NCBI RefSeq assembly: GCF_003710825.1
Contig: NZ_RHHQ01000008.1
Span: forward strand, 558,001-622,000
Source: Brevibacillus fluminis
GTDB lineage: Bacteria > Bacillota > Bacilli > Brevibacillales > Brevibacillaceae
DNA: 64,000 bases
Reading direction: 5' to 3'
In this document: piece by piece, positions 35,420 through 43,549 of the stretch
Layout: every line of letters starts with the position of its first letter
Position numbering within the stretch: the stretch's first letter is position 1
Program-made: the position numbers and the translations under genes
The notes under the pieces: generated by a model
Told to the model about the DNA's origin: nothing
Database searches by the model: none
Seen by the model: only the letters and a program-made list of their open reading frames with translations

Positions 35420-36204
35420 GCCTCCACCTCCCTGTAGCAGATTTTGATTTGGCTGAGCGTTCCGCTTTGCAATCGCCTGATCGTAAGGCCGCTGTCATGA
35501 CCGAATTGATGAATCAGACGGGAATGCACATTGCGAATGCCGATGCGCTGCATTTCTTCCGATTCCTGCCGCGTTTCCTTCCACGCCTCGAAACGTTCAA
35601 TCACCTGTTCGCTCACGCCCTGCCCGTTGTCTGTCACTTCGATCAGAAGCGTATGTTGTGAGTAGCCAACCCATACCTTGATCTCGCCCCCCGCAACGGA
35701 AGGCTCGATCCCATGAACGCAGGCGTTTTCCACCAGCGGTTGGATGGTCAGAAGCGGAATCAGCATGGTCAGCGCTTCCTCGGATGTATGGAAGCTCCAC
35801 TGCAGCCGCTTGCCGAACCGCAGCTTCTGGATCGTCAAGTAATGTTTGACGTACTCCAGCTCCTCTTGCAGCGTGACCAGCGGCTCGCCCTCCTTCAGGT
35901 GATAGCGCATCAGCGACGCGATCGCAAAGGTCGCCTGCTCCGCTTCTTTCTTCATATCCAGGCGAATGAGCGTAGAAATCACGTTCAATGTATTGAATAA
36001 AAAATGCGGCCTGATCTGGGACGACAGATGCAAAAACTTCGACTCGTTTAACAGTACTTCCAATTCGGCGCGCTTTTTTTCCACTTCCAAATAATCAATC
36101 TCTTTTTCCGTGATCAAAATAACGACGACCGCCGTCAGTCCAATAACCCCGCCGACGATACCGAGCACAATGAAAAATGTGAACAAATTTAACGATAGCA
36201 GCAT
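35416..36204 (-). CDS. Short YesM/LytS-type sensor kinase
   Basis: 262 residues: one membrane helix (about 8-31), a short coiled segment, then a His_kinase domain with the phospho-His in LSSQIRPHFLFNTLNVISTL and an ATP-binding domain (IQPLVENACVHGIEP, VTDNGQGV, GIGIRNVHSRL-like IGIRNVHSRL). YesM relatives are usually about twice as long because of an extracellular Cache domain; here that domain is missing. The signal must therefore come from another protein or from the membrane. ATG follows GGAGG. Sits between dppC and the response regulator. Confidence 0.88.
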   Translation of the reverse strand: MLLSLNLFTFFIVLGIVGGVIGLTAVVVILITEKEIDYLEVEKKRAELEVLLNESKFLHLSSQIRPHFLFNTLNVISTLIRLDMKKEAEQATFAIASLMRYHLKEGEPLVTLQEELEYVKHYLTIQKLRFGKRLQWSFHTSEEALTMLIPLLTIQPLVENACVHGIEPSVAGGEIKVWVGYSQHTLLIEVTDNGQGVSEQVIERFEAWKETRQESEEMQRIGIRNVHSRLIHQFGHDSGLTIRRLQSGTLSQIKICYREVEA

Positions 36205-36262
36205 GATTCCTCCACAAGGTTAAGCACTTTGCTCCATTATAGAAGGAAAATAAGGGAAACGG

Positions 36263-37153
36263 CTATTTCTTCCGCTGCTTCGGATCGAGATAATCTTGCA
36301 AACAGTCGCCAAACACGTTGAACGAAATGACCGTGACCATGATGGCGAAGCCGGAGGCAAGCGCTGCGTTCGCCGAAATCAGCATGTACTCGCGTCCCTC
36401 GGAGAGCATGTAGCCCCAGTCAGCCGTTGGTGGCTGCACGCCGAGACCGAGGAAGCTGAGCGCGGCCAGATCAAGAATCGCGTAGGCTAGGTCCATCGTC
36501 GAGTTGACCAAAATCGCCGAGTAGCAGTTCGGCAAAATATGGCGGAAAATGATGCGCGTATGGGAGAGCCCCAATGTCCGTGCGGCCTCGACATACGATT
36601 GAGATTTTTCCACCAGCGTGACCGAGCGGACGATCCGCGAGATCATCGGCACGTAGACGATCCCGAGCGAGATGATCGCATTTTCAAAGCCACGCCCGAA
36701 CGTCGCCACGATGATGAAGGCGAGTAGAAGTGACGGAAATGCCAGCAGGACATCCCAGATGCGGTTGATGGTGCTGTCGATCCGCCCGCCGAAATAGCCG
36801 GATATCAGCCCAAGTGGCACGCCGATCAGCACGGAGATCAACACTACGAAAACGCCGCCCAACAAGGTGGTCTGTGCCCCGTACAGGACACGGCTGAACA
36901 AATCGCGCCCCTGTTTGTCAGTCCCGAACCAATGATCGCCCGAGGCCGACTGCATCGATTTGGCCAAATCTTGCGCATCCGGATCGTACGGTGCGAGAAA
37001 CGGCGCGAACAGAGCGATGAAAATGATGATGAGAATCATGATTCCTGATGCCACCGCCATCTTGTTGCGGAAAAACGGCGAGGCCAAGAGACTTTTTTTC
37101 TTTCTCACAGCGGGGGCGATACTGCCCGGCGCGGTTTGTGTAGGAGCGCTCAT
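36263..37153 (-). CDS. dppC: Peptide ABC transporter permease DppC-like
   Basis: 296 residues. N-terminal OppC-type segment (KKKSLLASPFFRNKMAVASGIMILIIIFIALFAPFLAPYDPDAQ) then the permease core, with the EAA loop EAARTLGLSHTRIIFRHILPN that docks the ATPase. Five or six membrane helices. ATG behind GAGAGGAG. It lies 20 bases after dppB. Confidence 0.93.
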   Translation of the reverse strand: MSAPTQTAPGSIAPAVRKKKSLLASPFFRNKMAVASGIMILIIIFIALFAPFLAPYDPDAQDLAKSMQSASGDHWFGTDKQGRDLFSRVLYGAQTTLLGGVFVVLISVLIGVPLGLISGYFGGRIDSTINRIWDVLLAFPSLLLAFIIVATFGRGFENAIISLGIVYVPMISRIVRSVTLVEKSQSYVEAARTLGLSHTRIIFRHILPNCYSAILVNSTMDLAYAILDLAALSFLGLGVQPPTADWGYMLSEGREYMLISANAALASGFAIMVTVISFNVFGDCLQDYLDPKQRKK

Positions 37154-37173
37154 CCTCTTTCTCCTCTCATATA

Positions 37174-38112
37174 CTATTGATAGCGAATCCGCGGATCGAT
37201 AACGGCATACAGGACATCAACGAGCAGGTTCAGCACCAGGAAAACGATGACCATGAACAAGGTCGTTCCTTGTACAACCGGATAATCGCTGGTCTGCACG
37301 CCATTGATGATCAAGCTGCCTAGGCCGCCGAGACCGAATGTGTACTCCACAAGCACTGTCCCGACCATCAAAAAGCCTACCTGCAAGCCAGTCACCGTCA
37401 AAAGCGGGATCAGGGCGTTGCGCAAGCCGTGCTTCAAAATGATGATGTGGCGCGGCAAACCTTTGGCGATCGCCGTTTGCATATAGTTGGTGTTCAGCAC
37501 GTCGATCATCCCAGTGCGTGTGATCCGCGAGCTGAGCGCGATCATGTTGACTGCAAGCGCGAACGATGGCAGCAGCAAGTGCACCAAGTTATCCGCGAAT
37601 CCGGTTCCCGCACCGAATGCAGGGAGCCAGTTGAGCTTGAAGGAAAAGAGCAGGACCATCAGCACGCCAGTGAAAAAGACGGGCGATGATACGCCTGCGA
37701 GCGCAAAGAGGGATGCCGTGTAATCGACCCATGTCTGCTTTTTAATGGCCGACATGATCCCGAGCGGAATTGCCAAAATCAGCGTCATGATGGTACTCAT
37801 CACGACCAGCTGGAGCGTCAGCGGCAGTCGTTCCTTAATCATGCCTGTCACGGATTGCTTCATTTTGAAGCTCTCGCCCAAATTCCCGCCTAGCGCATCT
37901 TTGAGCCAATAGCCGTACTGCGTCCAAATCGGCTCGTTCAAATGGTACTTAACTCGGATATTTTCCAGCACCTCTGGTGTCGTCTGGTGACCGCCCACCA
38001 TGATCAGTACCGGATCACCAGGTGCCATCCTGGAGATGCCGAAAATCAGCACCGACACAAAAAACATGATCGGGATAAGCAGGAGCAATCGCCTTACCAC
38101 ATAATTGAACAC
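37174..38112 (-). CDS. dppB: Peptide ABC transporter permease DppB-like
   Basis: 312 residues from GTG 38112 (FNYVVRRLLLLIPIMFFVSVLIF after the start), the usual DppB opening; seven upstream codons in the frame (from 38133) are unlike the family. Motifs: MAPGDPVLIMVGGHQTTPEVLENIR, then the EAA-like loop YMQTAIAKGLPRHIIILKHGLRNAL. Six helices. Forms the channel with DppC. It follows the binding-protein gene after a hairpin. Confidence 0.92.
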   Translation of the reverse strand: MFNYVVRRLLLLIPIMFFVSVLIFGISRMAPGDPVLIMVGGHQTTPEVLENIRVKYHLNEPIWTQYGYWLKDALGGNLGESFKMKQSVTGMIKERLPLTLQLVVMSTIMTLILAIPLGIMSAIKKQTWVDYTASLFALAGVSSPVFFTGVLMVLLFSFKLNWLPAFGAGTGFADNLVHLLLPSFALAVNMIALSSRITRTGMIDVLNTNYMQTAIAKGLPRHIIILKHGLRNALIPLLTVTGLQVGFLMVGTVLVEYTFGLGGLGSLIINGVQTSDYPVVQGTTLFMVIVFLVLNLLVDVLYAVIDPRIRYQ

Positions 38113-38192
38113 GTCAGTGCACACCACCTTCATCGTCGTATTGTGCTGCTACAGGCTCCGCCGCGATAGGCCTTGCCTTCATGCTTACTGGA

Positions 38193-38217
38193 AAGGGCAG
38201 GGACGTCCCCTGCCCTT
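38193..38217 (-). promoter_or_regulatory. Intercistronic hairpin between binding protein and permease
   Basis: AAGGGCAGGG pairs with CCCTGCCCTT around a tight loop, with no proper T-run. Such hairpins protect the upstream message and give more binding protein than permease. Confidence 0.55.
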
Positions 38218-38229
38218 GTGCATTGTCTA

Positions 38230-39882
38230 TTACTGCGTCAGCTTGACATCCTTCATGAAGCCTTCCCAGAAGTAAAGCGGGTCGATGTCGTACCCTTCTA
38301 CATTTTTGCTCATCGCCAGGAAGTTTTTCTGATGGCTGACCACGATCCATGGCGCATCGTTGGCGATCAGCTTTTCGGCCTGGATCATCAGCTCGGTCCG
38401 CTTCGCCGGATCGGTCAGGCGGTTTTGCTCATCGAGCAGCTTGTCAACTTCCGGATTTTTGTAGTTGGCGAAGTTTGAGCCTCCGTCAGCCGTGTTGGCG
38501 GAAAGGAACAGCGGCACCATGTTTCCTGCTGGGTCCGGGAAGTCGGAGCTCCAGTTTTGCACGACGATGTCGTAGTCGCGCGCGCCGCCCCATGCCCGTG
38601 TATTCAGCTCTTCGCCAGTTACTTTCTCAATCTCCAGGTTGATGCCGAGCGGTTTTACCGCGGCTTGCAGCGCCAGGGCGGTGTTCATCCGAAAGCTGTC
38701 GCTGTCCGTCAAGATTTTGCCATTGAAGCCTGTCGGCACGCTCGATTCGGACAAAAGCTGCTTCGCCTTGTCCGTATCGAAGGCGTAGTCCGGAATTTCG
38801 CTGTACGCTTTTTCCCACTTGTCTTTCTCAAACGTCCACAACGCCGGCGGGATCGGCACGGTTTTACCCGCAATCCCCGCGTCCTTGATCAGCTCGGTGA
38901 CGATTTTTTGCCGGTCCAGTGCATGGCTGATCGCCTGGCGCACCTTCACATCGTTAAACGGCTTGCGCTGTGTATTGAACGCGATGAAATCGCTCAGGAA
39001 GCTGTCGGAACGACTGATTTTCACATTGTCCATCTTCGCGACCACTTCCTGCAGATCGAGCGGCAAGTTCAACGCCATGTTGATCTGGCCCGTTTTCAAG
39101 CCAGTGATCCGGGTCATGCCCTCTGGAATGACTTTGTAGACGATTTTGTCCAAATAAGGGCCGCCTTCTTTGTTCCAGTAATTCGGATTCTTTTCAAGCA
39201 CCAATTCGGAGCCTGTCTGCCAGCTGACGTACTTGAATGGGCCAGTTCCCATCGTGCCGCCGTCCGGCTTGCCGAAATTGGCTTTGTGCGCTTCATAATA
39301 CGCTTTGCTAATCACGTGCCCCGCGGAAGTTGCCATCGCGTACTGCCAGTTGGCATCCGGCTCTTTCAAGGTCACTTTGACCGTCCAATCGCCGGCCTTT
39401 TCGATCTTGTCCACATTCGAGAACATCCAGCCGACATAGGAAGCTGTTTTCGGATCGCGCGTCCGCTCCAGTGAGAAAATCACGTCATCCACCGTCATCG
39501 GCGTGCCGTCGGAGAACGTCACTCCTTGGCGGATCGTGTACACATACGTTTTCGGATCGGGATTATCGACCTTCTCTGCCAGATTCGGCACTACGCTCTT
39601 GCCTTTTTCGAAGCGCATCAGCGGCTCTGTGATCTGGTTCACGACAGGCCCTGTGGAAAAGTCATAGGAAAACGCTGGGTCGAGCGAAACGACCTCATGC
39701 TCCAGTGCAAACGTGACGGTGCCGCCCGCCTGCGCCTTTGCCTCGCCCCCTGCATTGGACTCCGAACCTTTTGCACTCTCTCCCCCGCTTTGAGTGGAAG
39801 GAGAGCCCGAACAGCCTGCTGCCAGGACGGAAAGCGAAACGCCGATTGTAAGCAACGCCTTTGTAAGCCTTTTCTTTTTCAT
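38230..39882 (-). CDS. dppA: Peptide-binding lipoprotein, DppA/OppA type
   Basis: 550 residues. A lipoprotein signal (MKKKRLTKALLTIGVSLSV, lipobox LAAGC, Cys24) and a Ser/Gly linker lead into an SBP_bac_5 domain (VSLDPAFSYDFSTGPVVNQITEPLM ... YTIRQGVTFSDGTPMTVDDVIFSLER ... YWNKEGGPYLDKI ... FNTQRKPFNDVKVRQAISHALDR). It captures peptides outside the cell and hands them to DppBC. It is the first gene of the transporter set and lies 135 bases after the nitrilase gene; that gap is AT-rich with a TATAAT at 39929-39924 but no good -35. Confidence 0.93.
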   Translation of the reverse strand: MKKKRLTKALLTIGVSLSVLAAGCSGSPSTQSGGESAKGSESNAGGEAKAQAGGTVTFALEHEVVSLDPAFSYDFSTGPVVNQITEPLMRFEKGKSVVPNLAEKVDNPDPKTYVYTIRQGVTFSDGTPMTVDDVIFSLERTRDPKTASYVGWMFSNVDKIEKAGDWTVKVTLKEPDANWQYAMATSAGHVISKAYYEAHKANFGKPDGGTMGTGPFKYVSWQTGSELVLEKNPNYWNKEGGPYLDKIVYKVIPEGMTRITGLKTGQINMALNLPLDLQEVVAKMDNVKISRSDSFLSDFIAFNTQRKPFNDVKVRQAISHALDRQKIVTELIKDAGIAGKTVPIPPALWTFEKDKWEKAYSEIPDYAFDTDKAKQLLSESSVPTGFNGKILTDSDSFRMNTALALQAAVKPLGINLEIEKVTGEELNTRAWGGARDYDIVVQNWSSDFPDPAGNMVPLFLSANTADGGSNFANYKNPEVDKLLDEQNRLTDPAKRTELMIQAEKLIANDAPWIVVSHQKNFLAMSKNVEGYDIDPLYFWEGFMKDVKLTQ

Positions 39883-40016
39883 TTGTTATACCCCCAGTTA
39901 GCAATGAAGCTCTTGATGTCCAAATTATAAATAATATTCAAACAAATTAGCGTTGGAATTCTATCATCTTATCTTTAAAATATGATCTTTTTTTATATAT
40001 GAGAGAATATTGAAGA

Positions 40017-40868
40017 TTAATCATCCCACTTGCGAAACAGTGGTGCCGCATCCAGATTCGATGCATATGGCATCGCCGGCTTGAACAAACGCAGATGCTT
40101 GAGCAAGTGATCTTTGTACATCGTTCCATGCTCGCGGCTGCGGCGAACAAGGCCGAGATCGAGCGGAACCGTGACAAAGCTGTCTTCCTTCCCAGCTTCC
40201 CACAAAAAATGAGCCTCGGGATCGACGATGGCGGAATGCCCGTAGTTCGTGGAGCTGTCATAGATGCCGCACGCATTGACGGACAGGTAGTACGCCTGGT
40301 TTTCTACCGCGCGCGCAGCAATGACATGTCGATACATGCGGTATAGTGGCTCTGGATCCATCGCCGGCCTGATGATCACCTCGGCCCCCATGAGCGCCAG
40401 ATTGCGCGAGATTTCGGGAAAACTCAAATCGTAGCAGTTGGACACGCCGATGACCGTATTTTTTTCCGGAATCGGGAAAACCACATACTCGTGACCGGGC
40501 GTCGAGGTTTCCTCTGGGTACCACGGGCAAATCTTGCGGTACACGGCGATGATCTCTCCCTGCGGATTGATGACCGGAATCGAATTGTACCATTCGCCTT
40601 GCCCCAGCTTCTCATCCGTTTCGGACATGCTTCCCGGCACGAGGTAAATACCATGCTTTTTGGCGATCGCACAGAGGCGTTCGGTCGTCGGGCCAGGGAT
40701 GGGTTCCATCACGTTGTAGCCGATGCCCCCTTCCACCCCGATCACCAGCTCCGGCTTGTGGAAGCTTTTCATCAAGGCATTGACGTAATGCTCGAACCGT
40801 TCGATGTTGGTCGCGGTATCCTTTGATACCGCCATTTGGACCACGCCTACATGCAAAATGTCTTTCAT
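40017..40868 (-). CDS. Nitrilase-superfamily amidohydrolase
   Basis: 283 residues from ATG 40868, a few bases after GAAGGAG; the open frame reaches 41099 but runs through the bdhA terminator. The Glu-Lys-Cys triad is visible: Glu in LVIGVEGGIGYN, Lys in YRKICPWYPEE and Cys in GVSNCYDLSFPE. Segments WYNSIPVINPQGEI and NYGHSAIVDPEAHFLWEAG fit amidases of the AmiE/AmiF-like branch rather than true nitrilases. It cuts a C-N bond in an amide. It stands ahead of the peptide-import operon, in the same direction, and may belong to it. Confidence 0.87.
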   Translation of the reverse strand: MKDILHVGVVQMAVSKDTATNIERFEHYVNALMKSFHKPELVIGVEGGIGYNVMEPIPGPTTERLCAIAKKHGIYLVPGSMSETDEKLGQGEWYNSIPVINPQGEIIAVYRKICPWYPEETSTPGHEYVVFPIPEKNTVIGVSNCYDLSFPEISRNLALMGAEVIIRPAMDPEPLYRMYRHVIAARAVENQAYYLSVNACGIYDSSTNYGHSAIVDPEAHFLWEAGKEDSFVTVPLDLGLVRRSREHGTMYKDHLLKHLRLFKPAMPYASNLDAAPLFRKWDD

Positions 40869-41001
40869 TCCTACACGCTCCTTCTCCCTAGCGAATGCAA
40901 TGCGCGCTTGCAACGACCTCATTATACATAATTTTCTGAAAGTAAAGAGCGAGGATATTGGCTTTTCATCTTTAAATTTCATGCATGGAGGATGATTTCG
41001 T

Positions 41002-41031
41002 AAAAAAACCGCCAGCACAAAGGCTGACGGT
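41002..41031 (-). terminator. Terminator of the gntP-bdhA operon
   Basis: Minus strand: ACCGTCAGC pairs with GCTGGCGGT (one G-U), then seven T. It lies 46 bases after the bdhA stop. Confidence 0.8.
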
Positions 41032-41076
41032 GAATCGTCCAAACGGTTATTCTCTTTTATGTGCCTGCGCTTACAA

Positions 41077-41862
41077 TTACTGCGCCGTATAACCGCCATC
41101 GATTACGATCGCTTGGCCGGTAACACCCTGCGCCTTGTCGCTCGCCAAAAATACGGCATAATTGGCGATCTCCTGCACAGCCAGCAGCCGCTTTTGCGGC
41201 ACGAGCGGGTAAATGACCTCTTCGAGCACTTTTTCCAGCGGCACATTGCGCGTTTTTGCCAAATCAGCCAGCTGATTGCGCACGAGCGGTGTATCCACAT
41301 AGCCCGGGCAGATCGCGTTTACAGTAATTCCGTCCGCAGCCCCCTCGAGCGCCGCAACCTTCGTCAGGCCGATGACGCCATGCTTTGCGCTGTTGTAAGC
41401 CGCTTTGCCGGCGAAGCCGATCAGCCCGTTGATCGAGGCCATGTTGAGGACGCGGCCAAAGCCATGCTGCTTCATCAGCGGAAAGGCATGCTTGATGCCG
41501 ATGAACGGCGCGGTCAGCATAATTTTGATCATCTGCTCGAATTTTTCCGTCGGGAACTCCTCGATCGGCGACACATGCTGCAAACCGGCGTTGTTGATCA
41601 AAATATCCAGTCTGCCAAACGCCTGTGCTGCCATGTCGATGCTTGCCTTAAACTGTGCTTCGTTGGTCACGTCGCATGGGACGCCAAGCACTTCATGTCC
41701 CGCATTTTGCAGCGCTGCTGCCGCTTTCTCCAATGATTCGCGGTTCAGGTCGGTCAGCACCACCTTTGCCCCTTCCTCAGCGAAGGTGCGGGCGATCTCC
41801 AAGCCGATTCCGCTTGCGGCTCCTGTAACCAAAGCCACTTTGTTGTATAGACTCTTCTCCAC
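41077..41862 (-). CDS. bdhA: 3-hydroxybutyrate dehydrogenase
   Basis: 261 residues, SDR fold: cofactor motif TGAASGIGLEIA, NNAGLQHVSPIEEFP, catalytic Ser in NMASINGLIGF and the YNSAKHG Tyr-Lys pair. The NNAGxQHVxPxExFP stretch and C-terminal QAIVIDGGYTAQ are typical of D-3-hydroxybutyrate dehydrogenase, which makes acetoacetate with NAD. It follows a GntP permease gene by 54 bases behind a sigma-54 promoter, so uptake and oxidation of 3-hydroxybutyrate are controlled together. Confidence 0.9.
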   Translation of the reverse strand: MEKSLYNKVALVTGAASGIGLEIARTFAEEGAKVVLTDLNRESLEKAAAALQNAGHEVLGVPCDVTNEAQFKASIDMAAQAFGRLDILINNAGLQHVSPIEEFPTEKFEQMIKIMLTAPFIGIKHAFPLMKQHGFGRVLNMASINGLIGFAGKAAYNSAKHGVIGLTKVAALEGAADGITVNAICPGYVDTPLVRNQLADLAKTRNVPLEKVLEEVIYPLVPQKRLLAVQEIANYAVFLASDKAQGVTGQAIVIDGGYTAQ

Positions 41863-41916
41863 TTCTATCCCTCCGTTTGTTGCTTCTAATGTATGTCTAC
41901 CGTTGTTCCTTCACCG

Positions 41917-43305
41917 TTATGCGAAAATCGAAGCGGCGAAAGCGAGAATGAAGACGGTGAGCGTTTTGATGACGGTCACGGCGAAAATGTCTTTATACGC
42001 CTGGCGGTGCGTCAGGCCGGTAATCGCGAGCAGCGTAATGACGGCACCGTTATGCGGCAGCGTATCCATACCGCCGGATGCCATAGAAGCGATCCGGTGC
42101 AAAAGCTCGGGCGAAATCCCAGCTGCTTGTGCCAGCTCCAAGTATTGCTTGCCCATGACCTCCAAGGCGATGGACAAACCGCCGGAAGCAGAACCAGTAA
42201 CCCCGGCAAGCACGTTGACGGCCAACGCTTCCGAGACGAGCGGATGGCTGCTTGCCCCGAGAATCCAGCCTTGAATCAGCTTGAAGCCAGGCAATGTTTT
42301 CACAACGTTTCCGAAGCCAACCTCTGAAGCGGTGTTGAAAATGGCGAGCAAAGCGCCCGCTGCTGCAGTCGTCAATCCGGCTGCGAGCTTGTTTTTGACT
42401 TGATTGACATTGATCAGGAGCGCAGCGATGACCCCGATCGTCAGCGCGATGATCAACGACCACGAAGACACAACCGTTTTTACTTTATCGATTTTGAACG
42501 TATCTTTCAGCATTTGCGGATCATACCAGTTTTCGACGGTCAAAAAGCCTCTGCTGAACAAATAGTTGCAGATCAGGACAAGTACCAACGGAATCAGCGC
42601 AATCCAGATATTCGGAAACTTCTGTTCAGCCGAAGCGCTCTCCGGCTCGTTGCGGTGTCCCTCGCCATACCCTTCGCCAAGCGCTGCCGCTTTGCGCCGT
42701 GCGCGCTCTAGCCAGTACAGACCAGCCGCCAATACCATGATCGCGCCGATCGTACCAACCACGGGTGCCGCATACGCGTCTGTGCCGAAATAAGCGGTAG
42801 GGATAATGTTTTGAATCTGTGGCGTTCCTGGAAGCGCATCCATGGTAAAGGTAAAAGCACCCAAGGCGATCGTACCCGGGATCAGTCGCTTCGGAATGTT
42901 CGCTTCACGGAAAATCGCAGCTGCGAACGGATAGACGGCAAACGCGACGACAAACAAGGAAACCCCGCCATAAGTCAAAATCGCACAAGCGAGCACGACT
43001 GCTAAAATCGCCCGATTGGAGCCAAGCGCCCGGACGATACTATGGGCGATGGAGGCGGCTGCACCGTTCAGCTCCATCGCTTTGCCGAATACGGCTCCCA
43101 GCAGGAAGATCGGGAAGAACGACTTGATGTAATTGGCAGCGTTCGTCATGTAGATTTCCGTATAACTTGGCATGAGTGCGAGGCCGGACAAAACGGCTGC
43201 AAGAAGCGTAAAAATAGGGGCAAAAACGATGACCGGATAACCCCGATACGCGAAAAACATCAAAAGACCGAGCGCCACGATAATGGCTAAAACCTCAATA
43301 ATCAT
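41917..43305 (-). CDS. GntP-family permease, probably for 3-hydroxybutyrate
   Basis: 462 residues, 12 or more helices: FFPIFLLGAVFGKAMELNGAAASIAHSIV, YPFAAAIFREANIPKRLIPGTIALGAFTFTMDALPGTPQIQNIIPT and SASGGLSIALEVMG fit the GntP family of proton-driven acid permeases. Neighbouring bdhA in the same transcript points to 3-hydroxybutyrate as substrate (inference). ATG follows GAAGGAGGAGG. A sigma-54 promoter and a cre-like site lie upstream. Confidence 0.85.
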   Translation of the reverse strand: MIIEVLAIIVALGLLMFFAYRGYPVIVFAPIFTLLAAVLSGLALMPSYTEIYMTNAANYIKSFFPIFLLGAVFGKAMELNGAAASIAHSIVRALGSNRAILAVVLACAILTYGGVSLFVVAFAVYPFAAAIFREANIPKRLIPGTIALGAFTFTMDALPGTPQIQNIIPTAYFGTDAYAAPVVGTIGAIMVLAAGLYWLERARRKAAALGEGYGEGHRNEPESASAEQKFPNIWIALIPLVLVLICNYLFSRGFLTVENWYDPQMLKDTFKIDKVKTVVSSWSLIIALTIGVIAALLINVNQVKNKLAAGLTTAAAGALLAIFNTASEVGFGNVVKTLPGFKLIQGWILGASSHPLVSEALAVNVLAGVTGSASGGLSIALEVMGKQYLELAQAAGISPELLHRIASMASGGMDTLPHNGAVITLLAITGLTHRQAYKDIFAVTVIKTLTVFILAFAASIFA

Positions 43306-43382
43306 ACTTTTCCTCCTCCTTCAGATGTTCGGTGACAATGCATGTGTACCGCACACGCATTCCTACATGAGTCTCTGGTATA

Positions 43383-43396
43383 AGTAAGCGCTTTCT
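43383..43396. promoter_or_regulatory. Candidate CcpA cre site before gntP-bdhA
   Basis: AGTAAGCGCTTTCT matches the cre consensus at 12 of 14 positions with a perfect AAGCGCTT core. It lies between the sigma-54 promoter and the permease start, where bound CcpA would block transcription. Confidence 0.5.
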
Positions 43397-43402
43397 TAAA
43401 AT

Positions 43403-43419
43403 TGCATGGATCGTGCCAA
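43403..43419 (-). promoter_or_regulatory. Sigma-54 promoter of gntP-bdhA
   Basis: Minus strand: TTGGCACG (43419-43412), four bases, ATGCA (43407-43403). Against YTGGCACG-N4-TTGCW only one base differs. It lies about 100 bases before the permease start. Confidence 0.8.
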
Positions 43420-43488
43420 CCGAACCTGAAACAGGAAAAGAGCGCCGCTTCACACTTTTGCAAGCACTTCCATCGTCTTCTCTTCCAC

Positions 43489-43518
43489 AATTCCGGAATT
43501 TCAGTCCAGAATTCTGGA
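43489..43518. promoter_or_regulatory. Candidate activator sites of the bdhA promoter
   Basis: Two perfect palindromes, AATTCCGGAATT (43489-43500) and TCCAGAATTCTGGA (43505-43518), centred 17 bases apart and about 80-100 bases upstream of the -24 box. Both share GGAAT-type arms. This is where a sigma-54 activator should bind. Confidence 0.55.
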
Positions 43519-43549
43519 ATAAGAAAGGACCGAAACCCCGCCTGCCGTT

